From positions 124,001 through 188,000 of the forward strand of contig CAJUCW010000001.1 in the NCBI GenBank assembly GCA_910585275.1: a DNA stretch of 64,000 bases. Direction: 5' to 3'. The position numbers and the translations under genes are program-made. Below the pieces are notes generated by a model that was not told the DNA's origin, did not search any database, and worked only from the letters and a program-made list of their open reading frames with translations. This document shows positions 8,767 through 17,267 of this stretch, in pieces. The stretch comes from an uncultured Muribaculaceae bacterium (GTDB lineage: Bacteria; Bacteroidota; Bacteroidia; Bacteroidales; Muribaculaceae). Every line of letters starts with the position of its first letter. Position 1 is the stretch's first letter.

Positions 8767-8832
8767 TAAGGTCCTTAAGGTCTTTAGGGTCTTTAGGGTC
8801 TTTAAGGTCTTTAAGGACCTTAAGGACTTTAG
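8767..8832. repeat. Intercistronic tandem repeat (GGTCTTTAA/GGGTCTTTA units)
   Basis: About seven 9-bp units of the form GGTCTTTAA or GGTCTTTAG lie between trpF and trpA. They include AAGGTCCTTAAGG and AAGGACCTTAAGGAC segments that are self-complementary. A related block sits between trpB and trpE at 13305-13357. Confidence 0.7.
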
Positions 8833-8872
8833 AAATATTAAATTTTTATGCTTTGAAACCCGAAAGTCATAC

Positions 8873-9514
8873 TCAACAATTCTTAATTCTACTCAAAAAT
8901 TGTGAAAGGCGAATTGCGTCTTTAATGCCGGGGGCTGATTCGAAACGGCTGTTGAGGTCGATTCCGGAAAGACGGGGATGTCTGAGCGACAGAATCTTTT
9001 CGGTATCTTCTTCCCCTATCCCTCCGCTCAACATAAAATCTACCGGAAAGTCATAGCTGTCGAGAAGTGACCAATCAAATTTCTTTCCCGTGCCTCCCCT
9101 CGATGAGGATGAAGTGTCGAGAAGAAACTTATCGACGCAACCGACATACGTTTCCATTCTCTTCAAACTATCGGCGGAAGCCATGGGGATAGCTTTCCAT
9201 ACTTTAAACCCGTTTTCACGAAGACGCCGGCATTCTTCAGGACTCTCATCGCCGTGAAGCTGCAAAATGGAGAAGCCAAGCGAAACAGTCTTTTCAATGG
9301 TTTCATCAGACGGCATATTCACCGTCACCATCACAGGTGTGGTTCCTTCCGGAATGGAAGCGAGTATCTCTCTCTTAATCCCCATGCAACAACGCGGCGA
9401 CCTGTCAAAGAAGATAAAACCCATGTAGTCCGGAGCCAACCTGGCCACATCACGGATGTTACGAGGGTCTTTCATCCCGCATATCTTTATTTCGAGTCTG
9501 TTTGCCATAGTCAT
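8873..9514 (-). CDS. trpF: Phosphoribosylanthranilate isomerase
   Basis: 213 residues, (beta/alpha)8 barrel. It catalyses the Amadori rearrangement of phosphoribosylanthranilate to CdRP. The catalytic Cys is in the N-terminal KICGMKD (Cys12), and the general acid Asp is in KFLLDTSSS. ILQLHGDESPE and MLSGGIGEED mark the later strands. Its ATG overlaps the trpC stop (ATGA at 9514-9511), so translation is coupled. A second ATG two codons in (MANRLE) is possible. Confidence 0.95.
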   Translation of the reverse strand: MTMANRLEIKICGMKDPRNIRDVARLAPDYMGFIFFDRSPRCCMGIKREILASIPEGTTPVMVTVNMPSDETIEKTVSLGFSILQLHGDESPEECRRLRENGFKVWKAIPMASADSLKRMETYVGCVDKFLLDTSSSSRGGTGKKFDWSLLDSYDFPVDFMLSGGIGEEDTEKILSLRHPRLSGIDLNSRFESAPGIKDAIRLSQFLSRIKNC

Positions 9515-10302
9515 GAGTTGAAGCGGATAAATTCGCGAAGCCGTTCACCGGGGTCTTGACTCGACATCAACGCCTCCCCTATCAGAAATCCGTCGAAACC
9601 TGCCGATTTCAGATTTTTTATGTCGTCGGACGACTTGATACCGCTTTCAGCAATCTTGACCATTCCTGCAGGAAGAGCATCTATAAGCTTGGAACTGTTG
9701 GAGATGTCAGTAGAAAAAGACGTGAGGTCGCGGTTGTTGACCCCTACCATATCCGCATCTTCGGGAACGCTCTTAAGTTCCTCAACCGAATGGATTTCTA
9801 CCAAAGTCTGCAATTCAAGATGGTGAGCCAGGTCGTTGAGCCTTAAAAGCGTGTCGGCGTCAATCATGGCGGCTATCAACAGAACGGCATCCGCGCCATA
9901 CAACCTCGCCTGATACACCTGATATTCATCGACTATGAACTCTTTCCTCAGCATCGGAAGCCAAGGGGCAGTGGCGCGCGCCACCGCAAGGTCGGTGAGG
10001 CTTCCTCCGAAAAAGGGCGTATCCGTAAGCACCGACATGGCGGCCGCGCCGTTTGTGGCGTAACATTCAGCCACATCCGCCACGCAGCTCATGGGTGCTA
10101 TTTCACCTCTCGACGGCGACCGCCGTTTATGTTCAGCGATAATCGCCACATCACGGTCTTTTATCGAACCGGTCATGGAAACCACATCCCTGTGAACCGA
10201 ATATGCCATGCGCCTCATCTCCTGTTTGGGAATCATCCGCTTCATAGCCTCCACTTCCATCCGTTTCGACGAGGCTATCCTTTTCAATATATTCTCCGAC
10301 AT
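9511..10302 (-). CDS. trpC: Indole-3-glycerol phosphate synthase
   Basis: 263 residues. It closes CdRP to indole-3-glycerol phosphate. Family motifs are VIAEHKRRSPSRG (catalytic Lys), LRKEFIVDEYQVYQAR, VGVNNRDLTSF and IAESGI. It starts 4 bp after the trpD stop and overlaps trpF by 4 bp. Confidence 0.97.
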   Translation of the reverse strand: MSENILKRIASSKRMEVEAMKRMIPKQEMRRMAYSVHRDVVSMTGSIKDRDVAIIAEHKRRSPSRGEIAPMSCVADVAECYATNGAAAMSVLTDTPFFGGSLTDLAVARATAPWLPMLRKEFIVDEYQVYQARLYGADAVLLIAAMIDADTLLRLNDLAHHLELQTLVEIHSVEELKSVPEDADMVGVNNRDLTSFSTDISNSSKLIDALPAGMVKIAESGIKSSDDIKNLKSAGFDGFLIGEALMSSQDPGERLREFIRFNS

Positions 10303-10306
10303 GGCC

Positions 10307-11302
10307 TCAACCGTTTAATTCAACAAACTTTTTGAAACAATCCAAGGCAGCCCCGCTTTCAAGCGACTCCCTCGCTTCCTTCACGGCATCTTTCACCGCA
10401 AGCTGCGGTTCGAGGGTGGTGATGGCGAACGCGGCATTAGCAATCACACAGTTCTTTTTGGCTTCGGAAGCACGGTTTGACAACACATCGTCAAACACGG
10501 CAGCGGCATCCGCAATAGTTTCGCCTCCGAAAAGGTCGGCCTGCGTCGCCCCCGGCAAACCGAGGTCGGCGGCTTCCATCACCCTTTCCGAACCGTTGGT
10601 GGCAACCTTGAACGGGGAAGTCAGCGAAATTTCGTCATATCCGTCGAGCGAATGCACTATTGTGCAGTTTATTTTTTCATTTTGGGCTATATAGCGGTAG
10701 AGGCGCATAAGCTTCAGATTATAGACTCCGAGAAGCTGGTTTTTCGGAAGAGTCGGGTTGACCAAAGGACCGAGCATATTGAAAAATGTGCGCATCTTCA
10801 GCGAACGTCTCACCGGGCCAACGCTCTTAAGCGCGGGGCTGAAAAACGGGGCGTGAAGGAAACTGACCCCGCACCCGTCGAGCGACCGACGCAGACGTTC
10901 GGGATCGGAAGTAAATTTCACCCCATGGAATTCAAGCACATTCGACGCACCCGAAACCGAACTCGCACCGTAGTTGCCATGCTTCACCACTTTCCTGCCG
11001 GCACCGGCCACTACGAAACATGAGGCGGTGGAGATATTGAACGTGTTTTTGCCGTCGCCACCAGTCCCGACGATGTCGATGGCTTTGACGTTACCTAAAT
11101 CCACTGCAACACGACGCAGAAGGATGGCGTCGCGGAACCCCGTCAGTTCCTCCGGAGTTATGCTTCGCATCAGAAACACTGTCATGAAAGCCGAAAGCTG
11201 GTTGTCGTTATATTTTCCGTCAGCTATGTTGAGCATTATGTCGCGCGCCTCCTCGCGGGTAAGGCTCTTATGCTCGAAAAGGTTTGATAATATGCGGTTC
11301 AT
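10307..11302 (-). CDS. trpD: Anthranilate phosphoribosyltransferase
   Basis: 331 residues. It transfers phosphoribose from PRPP to anthranilate. The PRPP-binding loop GTGGDGKNTFNIST and KHGNYGASSVSGASNVLE are intact. It is a stand-alone enzyme, not fused to TrpG. It begins 7 bp after trpG. Confidence 0.97.
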   Translation of the reverse strand: MNRILSNLFEHKSLTREEARDIMLNIADGKYNDNQLSAFMTVFLMRSITPEELTGFRDAILLRRVAVDLGNVKAIDIVGTGGDGKNTFNISTASCFVVAGAGRKVVKHGNYGASSVSGASNVLEFHGVKFTSDPERLRRSLDGCGVSFLHAPFFSPALKSVGPVRRSLKMRTFFNMLGPLVNPTLPKNQLLGVYNLKLMRLYRYIAQNEKINCTIVHSLDGYDEISLTSPFKVATNGSERVMEAADLGLPGATQADLFGGETIADAAAVFDDVLSNRASEAKKNCVIANAAFAITTLEPQLAVKDAVKEARESLESGAALDCFKKFVELNG

Positions 11303-11309
11303 GGGAGAA

Positions 11310-11873
11310 TCAATGTTTTAGGAAGTTTTCGATAATCTTTATGCCGTCGGGGGTGAGAAGTGATTCCGGATGAAACTGCACCCCGTGCAGGTCGAGGGTG
11401 CGGTGTCGCATCGACATTATCCGCCCTTCGGCATCGCGTGATGTCACCACAAGGCATTCCGGCAATCCTTTGTCGCTTACAATCCAGGAATGATAACGCC
11501 CCACCGGGAACTTTTCACCCATGCCATCCAGAATATAGTCGTCGCCACAAACGAATGCATCCGTCTGCACGCCGTGATATACGTCTTCAAGGTTTTCAAG
11601 TTCGGCACCGAAACACTCTCCGATGGCCTGATGGCCCAGACAGACACCGAGAATCGGTTTGCTTCCCGAATATGCCTTAAGCATTTCGGGGAGTATTCCG
11701 GCTTCGGAAGGAATGCCGGGGCCGGGAGACACAATGATTTTATCGAATGCAGCTATTTCCCCGAGAGAAATCCGGTCGTTGCGTGCCACGGTCGGTTCCA
11801 CCCCGAGTTCCCTCACGGCATGCACAATGTTGTAGGTAAACGAGTCGTAATTATCGAGAATCAGCAGTTTCAT
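11310..11873 (-). CDS. trpG: Anthranilate synthase component II (glutamine amidotransferase)
   Basis: 187 residues, class I amidotransferase. The nucleophile Cys is in GVCLGHQAIGECFGA, and the His-Glu pair is in HGVQFHPESLLTPDG. It provides ammonia to TrpE. It lies 12 bp downstream of trpE. No separate folate-type PabA is seen in the window, so a double role cannot be excluded. Confidence 0.95.
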   Translation of the reverse strand: MKLLILDNYDSFTYNIVHAVRELGVEPTVARNDRISLGEIAAFDKIIVSPGPGIPSEAGILPEMLKAYSGSKPILGVCLGHQAIGECFGAELENLEDVYHGVQTDAFVCGDDYILDGMGEKFPVGRYHSWIVSDKGLPECLVVTSRDAEGRIMSMRHRTLDLHGVQFHPESLLTPDGIKIIENFLKH

Positions 11874-11885
11874 AGCTTCAGGAAT

Positions 11886-13283
11886 TTAACGGTTGAACGA
11901 TTCAGCGCGTGCCACCGCCTTAACGAGGGCGCCGAGCTTGTTGTTGGTTTCGCAGAGTTCGCCATGCGGATTCGAACGCGCCACTATTCCGGCTCCCGCC
12001 TGCGTGTAAAGGCGATTGTCATGGCTCAGGAAACTGCGTATGGTAATCGCCTGGTTGATGGAGCCGTCGAACCCGAAGGTGCCGATACATCCGCCGTAGG
12101 TCATGCGGTTGACAGGCTCTATTTCCTCTATAAGCTGCATGGCCCTTACCTTCGGGGCACCGCTCAGGGTGCCGGCAGGGAAAGTGGCGGCAAAGAGACG
12201 GTAAGGGTCGGCATCTTCCAGCAAATGCGCCTTCACACGACTCACCATGTGGATTACGTGTGAATAAAACTGTATCTGCTTAAGGTATTCCACACTTACT
12301 TTCCCGCCGCTCCTGCTTAGGTCATTGCGTGCAAGGTCAACGAGCATGATATGCTCGGCGTTCTCCTTCGGGTCCTTGAGCAATTCTTCGGCAAGTTCAT
12401 GGTCGCGTCGGTCGTCGCCGGTGCGCCGGAAAGTGCCGGCAATGGGGTCGATATAGGCATACCCGTCTGAAGTGACCCTCAGATGCGTTTCCGGAGAGGA
12501 GCCGAACACTTTGAAACTGCCGAAGTCAAAGAAGAAAAGATAAGGGGAAGGGTTGACTGATCGCAACGCCCTGTAAACGTTGAATTCGTCGCCTGAAAAT
12601 CCTTGGGAAAACCGACGGGAAATGACAATCTGGAAAACATCGCCGCGTTTGGCATGTGCGATACCTTTCTTCACCATTTCTTCATATTCGCTATCGGAAA
12701 CAGGCGATTCTATGTCGTCTTTCGCCTTGAAAGGATACACGGCGATGTTGTTGTTGCGGATTATCGAAAGAAGCTCTTCGCTGCGGCTCACCTCTCCCTC
12801 CGGGATATTCTCTATGATTGTCATCTCGTTGCGGAAATGATTCACCTGCAGAATAAATCTGTAAAGAAGATACTGCATGTCGGGGATATCGGAGAATTTG
12901 TCTTCCTTCTTACCGACCGGTACGGACGGTTCGAAGAAGCGGACGGCATCGTAGGCTGTAAACCCAAGCAATCCGTTGAAAAGTCCGGGCTCCAAACGGT
13001 CGTTATCAAACGACCGCATATACGTCTTCAAGGAAGCCGGTACATCCGAAGTGGGTTCCTTCACAATTTTGCCGTCGGGGTAACGGCAAATTGTTTCGTC
13101 GCCAAGCACCGTAAAAGAACCGATAGGGTCAACTCCTATGAGGGACACGGAATTCTGCGAAGTGTGATAGTCGGAACTTTCGAGAAGAGCCGAACAAGGA
13201 TAGAGGTCACGTATTTTCAAGTACAGTCCGACCGGAGTTTCCAGGTCGGCCGATATAACGGTTATATTCTGGTGTAATTTCAT
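11886..13283 (-). CDS. trpE: Anthranilate synthase component I
   Basis: 465 residues. It converts chorismate plus ammonia to anthranilate. The chorismate-binding C-terminal half shows PIAGTFRRTGD, AEHIMLVDLARND, and a conserved block from PVNRMTYGGCIGTFGF through SINQAITIRS. An LLES segment near residue 34 (CSALLESSDYH) corresponds to the tryptophan feedback site in other TrpE proteins, so allosteric inhibition by Trp is likely in addition to attenuation. The gene is 97 bp downstream of trpB, with a tandem-repeat spacer. Confidence 0.96.
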   Translation of the reverse strand: MKLHQNITVISADLETPVGLYLKIRDLYPCSALLESSDYHTSQNSVSLIGVDPIGSFTVLGDETICRYPDGKIVKEPTSDVPASLKTYMRSFDNDRLEPGLFNGLLGFTAYDAVRFFEPSVPVGKKEDKFSDIPDMQYLLYRFILQVNHFRNEMTIIENIPEGEVSRSEELLSIIRNNNIAVYPFKAKDDIESPVSDSEYEEMVKKGIAHAKRGDVFQIVISRRFSQGFSGDEFNVYRALRSVNPSPYLFFFDFGSFKVFGSSPETHLRVTSDGYAYIDPIAGTFRRTGDDRRDHELAEELLKDPKENAEHIMLVDLARNDLSRSGGKVSVEYLKQIQFYSHVIHMVSRVKAHLLEDADPYRLFAATFPAGTLSGAPKVRAMQLIEEIEPVNRMTYGGCIGTFGFDGSINQAITIRSFLSHDNRLYTQAGAGIVARSNPHGELCETNNKLGALVKAVARAESFNR

Positions 13284-13304
13284 AATTGGGTTGTTGGTTG
13301 TTGG

Positions 13305-13357
13305 GTAAGGGTCTTTAAAGTCTTTAAGGACTTTAAGGACTTTAGGGCCTTAAACTG
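13305..13357. repeat. Intercistronic tandem repeat between trpB and trpE
   Basis: Units of GTCTTTAAG/GACTTTAAG in tandem, related to the block at 8767-8832. It lies in a spacer that would otherwise be short. Confidence 0.65.
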
Positions 13358-13379
13358 ATTATAAATTATGAATTTTGCA

Positions 13380-14591
13380 TTATGAATTATCCAATGCGCA
13401 ATGTGCCATATACGTAGCCATGTCTTTGTCGCCGCGTCCGGAAACGTTGATCACCACAATATCGTCTTTTCCGAATTTCTTCTGCTTCAAAGCCGCCAGG
13501 GCATGCGACGATTCGAGGGCCGGGATTATACCTTCCGTCCTTGTCAGGAGATATGCCGCCTCAAGGGCTTCATCGTCGGTGGCGGCAAGCACCTCCGAAC
13601 GTCCTTCGGTGGCGAGATAGGCATGTAGCGGTCCGACTCCGGGATAATCCAGACCGGCGGAAATGGAATAAGGCTCAGTTATCTGTCCGTCGGCCGTCTG
13701 CATCACCAACGTGCGCGCCCCATGTATGATTCCTTCCCGACCAAGGCGCATCGTGGCAGCCGACTCGCCGCTATCTACTCCAAGTCCGGCAGCTTCCACC
13801 GCCACGAGTTTCACCGACGGTTCTTTCAGGAAATGATAGAAAGCTCCTGCAGCATTGCTCCCGCCCCCTATACAGGCTATCACATAATCAGGCAGTTCAC
13901 GCCCGGTCTGTTCTTTCAGCTGCTTGCGTATCTCCTTGCTTATGACCGACTGAAAACGCGCCACCATCATGGGATAAGGATGCGGCCCGACCGTACTGCC
14001 GATTACGTAGAACGTATCGACGGGATTGCAACACCAGTCGCGGATAGCTTCGTTTGTAGCGTCTTTAAGCGTCATGTTGCCCGACGTGACAGGCACCACC
14101 TCGGCACCAAGCATTTTGATGCGCTCCACATTCGGTTTCTGACGAGCAACGTCGGTCGCGCCCATATATATCAGGCATTTCAGACCCATCAGGGCGCACA
14201 CCGTGGCAACGGCCACACCATGTTGTCCCGCCCCCGTCTCAGCTATGATGCGCGTCTTTCCCATGCGCCTGGCTAAAAGCACCGAACCTATGGCGTTATT
14301 AATCTTATGCGCCCCGGTATGGCAAAGGTCCTCCCGTTTCAGATAGACGTTAGTGCCGAAATGTTCCGACAGCCTTTTGGCATGATAAAGGGGGGTAGGA
14401 CGACCAACATAGTCACGTAGTAACTGTTCGAATTCGGCGTTAAACTCGGGGTCATCGACATAACGGGAATAAGCCTCCTTCAGCTTCTCGATATTGCTAT
14501 GAAGTATTTCGGGAATAAAGGCCCCTCCGAATTGTCCGTAAAAACCGTCTTCATCAACGGGAAGAAATGGGTCTGTAAGGTTATATTTCAT
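13380..14591 (-). CDS. trpB: Tryptophan synthase beta chain
   Basis: 403 residues, PLP enzyme that condenses indole with serine. The PLP Lys is K96 in REDLCHTGAHKINNA, and the phosphate-binding loop is CIGGGSNAAGAFY. The N-terminus FYGQFGGAFIPE is typical of the TrpA-partner TrpB1 class. It is the first structural gene of the operon, 132 bp after the attenuator terminator. The trpB-first order followed by E-G-D-C-F-A is common in Bacteroidetes. Confidence 0.97.
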   Translation of the reverse strand: MKYNLTDPFLPVDEDGFYGQFGGAFIPEILHSNIEKLKEAYSRYVDDPEFNAEFEQLLRDYVGRPTPLYHAKRLSEHFGTNVYLKREDLCHTGAHKINNAIGSVLLARRMGKTRIIAETGAGQHGVAVATVCALMGLKCLIYMGATDVARQKPNVERIKMLGAEVVPVTSGNMTLKDATNEAIRDWCCNPVDTFYVIGSTVGPHPYPMMVARFQSVISKEIRKQLKEQTGRELPDYVIACIGGGSNAAGAFYHFLKEPSVKLVAVEAAGLGVDSGESAATMRLGREGIIHGARTLVMQTADGQITEPYSISAGLDYPGVGPLHAYLATEGRSEVLAATDDEALEAAYLLTRTEGIIPALESSHALAALKQKKFGKDDIVVINVSGRGDKDMATYMAHCALDNS

Positions 14592-14723
14592 AATTGGGTT
14601 GTTGGATTTGGGTTTAAAGTTTAATGTTTAAAGTTTAGGGGTTGGAGTCTTGAGGATTACGCTCTCATCGGGAGAATATGTCTTCAACATGTTTGATTGC
14701 CGTACTATAACTACCCCTGAAAG

Positions 14724-14757
14724 AAAAAAGCCACCGGATTATATCTCCGATGGCTTT
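14724..14757 (-). terminator. trp attenuator terminator
   Basis: On the minus strand AAAAGCCATCGG (segment 3, core 14747-14754) pairs with CCGGTGGC (segment 4, 14730-14737), followed by six T at 14729-14724. The left arm is also perfectly complementary to CCGATGGC in the leader (segment 2, 14814-14821), so antiterminator and terminator exclude each other. Confidence 0.85.
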
Positions 14758-14799
14758 TATATATTTATTAACCTGTAGATGCAACCAAATGATGCACAT

Positions 14800-14871
14800 T
14801 CACACAGAAAAACGCCATCGGAAATCATTGCCGATGCGCCACCAATTCTGTATATTAATGCAATTATTCAT
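14800..14871 (-). CDS. trpL: trp leader peptide
   Basis: A 23-codon frame from ATG 14871 to TGA 14802-14800 begins MNNCINIQNWWRIGNDF and continues RWRF. Tandem Trp codons 10-11 (14844-14839) lie just ahead of segment 1 (GCATCGG, 14837-14831). A third Trp codon, 19, sits inside segment 2. Segment 1 can pair with segment 2, segment 2 with segment 3, and segment 3 with segment 4 (the terminator). A ribosome stalled at Trp-Trp would mask segment 1 and favour 2:3 antitermination. This is the classic trp attenuation layout. The Rfam Bacteroid-trp motif may be the same element. Confidence 0.85.
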   Translation of the reverse strand: MNNCINIQNWWRIGNDFRWRFSV

Positions 14872-14892
14872 ATCATTTCTGTTTTATAGCTG

Positions 14893-14924
14893 CAAAATTA
14901 TAAATTTTTATCATTAAAACCAAA
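14893..14924 (-). promoter_or_regulatory. Promoter of the trp operon
   Basis: On the minus strand TTTG (14924-14921) and TAATTTTG (14900-14893) are 20 bases apart, a full match to the Bacteroidetes promoter consensus. The leader ATG follows about 21 bases after the -7 box. Confidence 0.8.
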
Positions 14925-15071
14925 TTTTTATTCAAAAAGTTTAAATAAAAATTTATTCCTTCCTCTCTCCACCCACCAATCCCCATAACCCTCAAAATGC
15001 ATTGCGAACCATGATCCGTACTCCTACATCTACCGACTTTTAAACGTTACTCAAAAATAATCAGTAATTTA
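14925..15071. other. Short divergent spacer
   Basis: AT-rich DNA between the trp promoter and a plus-strand promoter. Apart from those two promoters I see no feature. Confidence 0.4.
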
Positions 15072-15103
15072 TTTGTGTATTGAAATACTAATTTATATCT
15101 TTG
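15072..15103 (+). promoter_or_regulatory. Plus-strand promoter
   Basis: TTTG at 15072-15075 and TATCTTTG at 15096-15103 are separated by 20 bases, a full consensus match. It reads towards the 42-codon frame at 15191 and the immunity-like genes. Confidence 0.7.
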
Positions 15104-15190
15104 CGATTGGAAAGTTCCCGGTTTCACATCCCCTACAAGGATACTATTTCCATATTGTCATAACATTGTAAATTTTAACCTTAATTCGCC

Positions 15191-15319
15191 ATGAAACTTA
15201 TATCCCCATTACTGTTGTTCATATCCCTATCTTCCCTTTCGGTTTATTCTACCTATTTACAAACAGCCCCCTTGTTCTTTCACCCGTCAAACAAGGCAGT
15301 TTCGTTTAAATATTATTGA
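15191..15319 (+). CDS. Small secreted peptide candidate
   Basis: A 42-codon frame begins MKLISPLLLFISLSSLSVYS. This is a short basic start and hydrophobic core that would act as a signal peptide, leaving about 20 residues (TYLQTAPLFFHPSNKAVSF, then KYY). It sits about 85 bp behind a consensus promoter. It may be a real small exported peptide, or the stump of a larger secreted-protein gene lost downstream. No homologue is recognised. Confidence 0.3.
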   Translation: MKLISPLLLFISLSSLSVYSTYLQTAPLFFHPSNKAVSFKYY

Positions 15320-15411
15320 ACCTGTTAAAATGCCATACAAGAAATATTGGCGTTTAAATAAATGACAATGTTTATTTGTGGCTCTTTATATCAATTTAAA
15401 GCTAAAGTATT

Positions 15412-15960
15412 ATGAATATTAAGTATTACGAAATTCTTATAGACGGTTATTCTAAGGAAGGTGTGCTTTGCGCCCCTATGGATTGTGTCAGCAGGTTTGC
15501 CATAGATGGGAGTCCCCTACCTGACATAACAGGCATAAGTTTTGTTATAAAAGATGGATGTTATGCGGATTATATGATGGCAGATGTTAGCGGAAGATTT
15601 GTAAGCGAACAATTGATGGAGTTGTTCAAATCTTATCTTGAACCATTTCAAAAAGTTATATTCGTCCCGGTTCAAGTGAGGAGCGAACGATATGGGGATA
15701 AAATATATTATCTGATGCATTTCGAGGAGGTTTACGACGTAATTGATAAAGAAAATTCCAAGTACGTCGGTGAAGGGGAACATCGTTCCATAACAGTACC
15801 TTGTTTTGATTATCTTAAGATAAAGGATATGGACATTTTCATTTGGAACCACTTTTCCATCGGACTCGTAGTGTCTGAAAAGGTACGAAAGGAGATGAAG
15901 AAGAAAAAAATGACCATGGGGATAGAGTTGGTGCAAATGGCATGTATAAACAAACCTTAA
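15412..15960 (+). CDS. Imm11/DUF1629-like immunity protein (putative)
   Basis: 182 residues, no signal peptide. The layout resembles the DUF1629/Imm11 family of polymorphic-toxin immunity proteins: an N-terminal YYEI strand, DGSPLPDI, a central VIFVPVQVRSERYG followed by YYLMHF, EVYDVIDKENSKY, and a C-terminal FSIGLVVSEKVRKEMKK before IELVQM. These proteins neutralise the toxin domain of contact-dependent or type VI effectors. No toxin gene is adjacent. A second immunity-like gene follows 11 bp downstream. The family call is from motif memory and needs a profile search. Confidence 0.45.
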   Translation: MNIKYYEILIDGYSKEGVLCAPMDCVSRFAIDGSPLPDITGISFVIKDGCYADYMMADVSGRFVSEQLMELFKSYLEPFQKVIFVPVQVRSERYGDKIYYLMHFEEVYDVIDKENSKYVGEGEHRSITVPCFDYLKIKDMDIFIWNHFSIGLVVSEKVRKEMKKKKMTMGIELVQMACINKP

Positions 15961-15971
15961 ACATAGCTAAA

Positions 15972-16349
15972 ATGAACGAGATTAAAACGAGAATTGAGAA
16001 ATGGCTGGAAGGTCTTGCCATGAGCGAGAACCTTCCGGAAGAAGTCGTAGCGGTGAACATCGGAATGTTTGAAACAGAAGGTGGATATGCACTATATTTG
16101 TGCGGCTCTGAAGAATATGACGAGGAAGACAGCGACTGGGCCTGTGATCCGGCATTTGAACTCCCTGAGAATTATCTGATGCTTACAGGAAGAGATTTCG
16201 AATCAATCGATTGGGAAACTTTTCTAAAATACGTCATCGATGCGTTGAAGGAGATAATTGATTCCGGCAACCCTGCCATCGATAATTTCTTTGGACAACG
16301 TATCGTAACAACCGGATTTGACGATGGCGACCTTATCCGCATAAAATAA
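15972..16349 (+). CDS. Immunity-like hypothetical protein
   Basis: 125 residues from ATG 15972 (MNEIKTRIEKW). A longer frame from 15942 would overlap the previous gene and is less likely. The protein is very acidic, with EEYDEEDSDWACDPAFELPE in the middle and a GFDDGDLIRI tail. Small acidic proteins with a WACDPAFEPE-like core are often found beside interbacterial toxins, but I cannot name the family. It probably forms an operon with the preceding immunity-like gene. Confidence 0.5.
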   Translation: MNEIKTRIEKWLEGLAMSENLPEEVVAVNIGMFETEGGYALYLCGSEEYDEEDSDWACDPAFELPENYLMLTGRDFESIDWETFLKYVIDALKEIIDSGNPAIDNFFGQRIVTTGFDDGDLIRIK

Positions 16350-16475
16350 AATCTACAGAATATCCCTTTTCTCCTAAGGAGTCTTGGAATCGTTACAGAA
16401 AACAACATCGGCAAACTTGATATATGGTAAGAGGAATGAATTAATCACATAAAACAAAAACATCACCTATCTATT

Positions 16476-17168
16476 ATGAAACATATAAGGAAATACCTGA
16501 TGGCATCGGCATTGGCGTTGGCGATTCCGTGTATGGCGGAGGAACCGGAAGAAGCACCCAATCCCTTAAACGGACATTCATTATTCGCAGCCGGAGGCAT
16601 AAGCCATATCGTGAGCGAAGTCTATACCACATGGACCACCGGCGAACCGCGTTTAGGGTTGGACTGGCAAGCCGGATATGCTTGGCTGTCGAAACGTAAT
16701 ATCGGAGCCGGATTCCTTTATCAGGGATATTATGCACACGGCGGCGAAACAGCATACGCGGGAGGCTACAACACCGCCAAAATCGATGAGTCAATTTACG
16801 TAAACTACTTTGCCCCACAATTCGTAGGCAACATAAGACTCGGGAAAGGAATATGGAGCTTAACATACGGCGCCGGCATAGGGTTTGCAATGATGACACA
16901 ATCCGGATATGCCACAGCAATCAACGGGAAACCAACAAGCAACGGCCCGATGATGAGGCTCAGCGAATATGGCTGGGGCACCAACGCCACTTTAGGGGTG
17001 GAATGTCGCTGTTCAAAGGAAGTGGGCATCATAGCGTCATTTTCCTGGCTGAACTCGTTCATATCGCAGGACCTCGATAAATACTACCTTCCCTCGGGCG
17101 TTGACCGCGACAAAACAACCGGCATCTCAAGGCTCTGCATTGATATAGGAATCAAATTGCATCTTTAA
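16476..17168 (+). CDS. Outer-membrane beta-barrel protein
   Basis: 230 residues with a signal peptide (KYLMASALALAIPCMA, cleavage about residue 21) and alternating beta strands rich in Gly, Tyr and aromatic residues, ending in GIKLHL. The repeated GAGFLYQGYYAHGG, GIWSLTYGAGIGF and LGVECRCSKEVGIIASFSW strands fit an 8- to 10-strand barrel of the OmpA/OmpW size class. The ligand is unknown. It is unlikely to be tied to the upstream immunity-like genes, since a 126-bp gap separates them. Confidence 0.7.
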   Translation: MKHIRKYLMASALALAIPCMAEEPEEAPNPLNGHSLFAAGGISHIVSEVYTTWTTGEPRLGLDWQAGYAWLSKRNIGAGFLYQGYYAHGGETAYAGGYNTAKIDESIYVNYFAPQFVGNIRLGKGIWSLTYGAGIGFAMMTQSGYATAINGKPTSNGPMMRLSEYGWGTNATLGVECRCSKEVGIIASFSWLNSFISQDLDKYYLPSGVDRDKTTGISRLCIDIGIKLHL

Positions 17169-17200
17169 GCGTTGAAAAATGCGAAGAAATTTGATTATTC

Positions 17201-17232
17201 CTTGGCAAAGTCGGAGGGATTTGTTATATTTG
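17201..17232 (+). promoter_or_regulatory. Promoter of the NfeD-stomatin operon
   Basis: TTGG at 17202-17205 and TATATTTG at 17225-17232 (TAnnTTTG) are about 20 bases apart. The gene start is 36 bp downstream. This decides the start of the next gene, because the earlier in-frame ATGs would precede the transcript. Confidence 0.6.
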
Positions 17233-17267
17233 CATCACAAGATGTAATGTTATTAAAATCTAAGATT

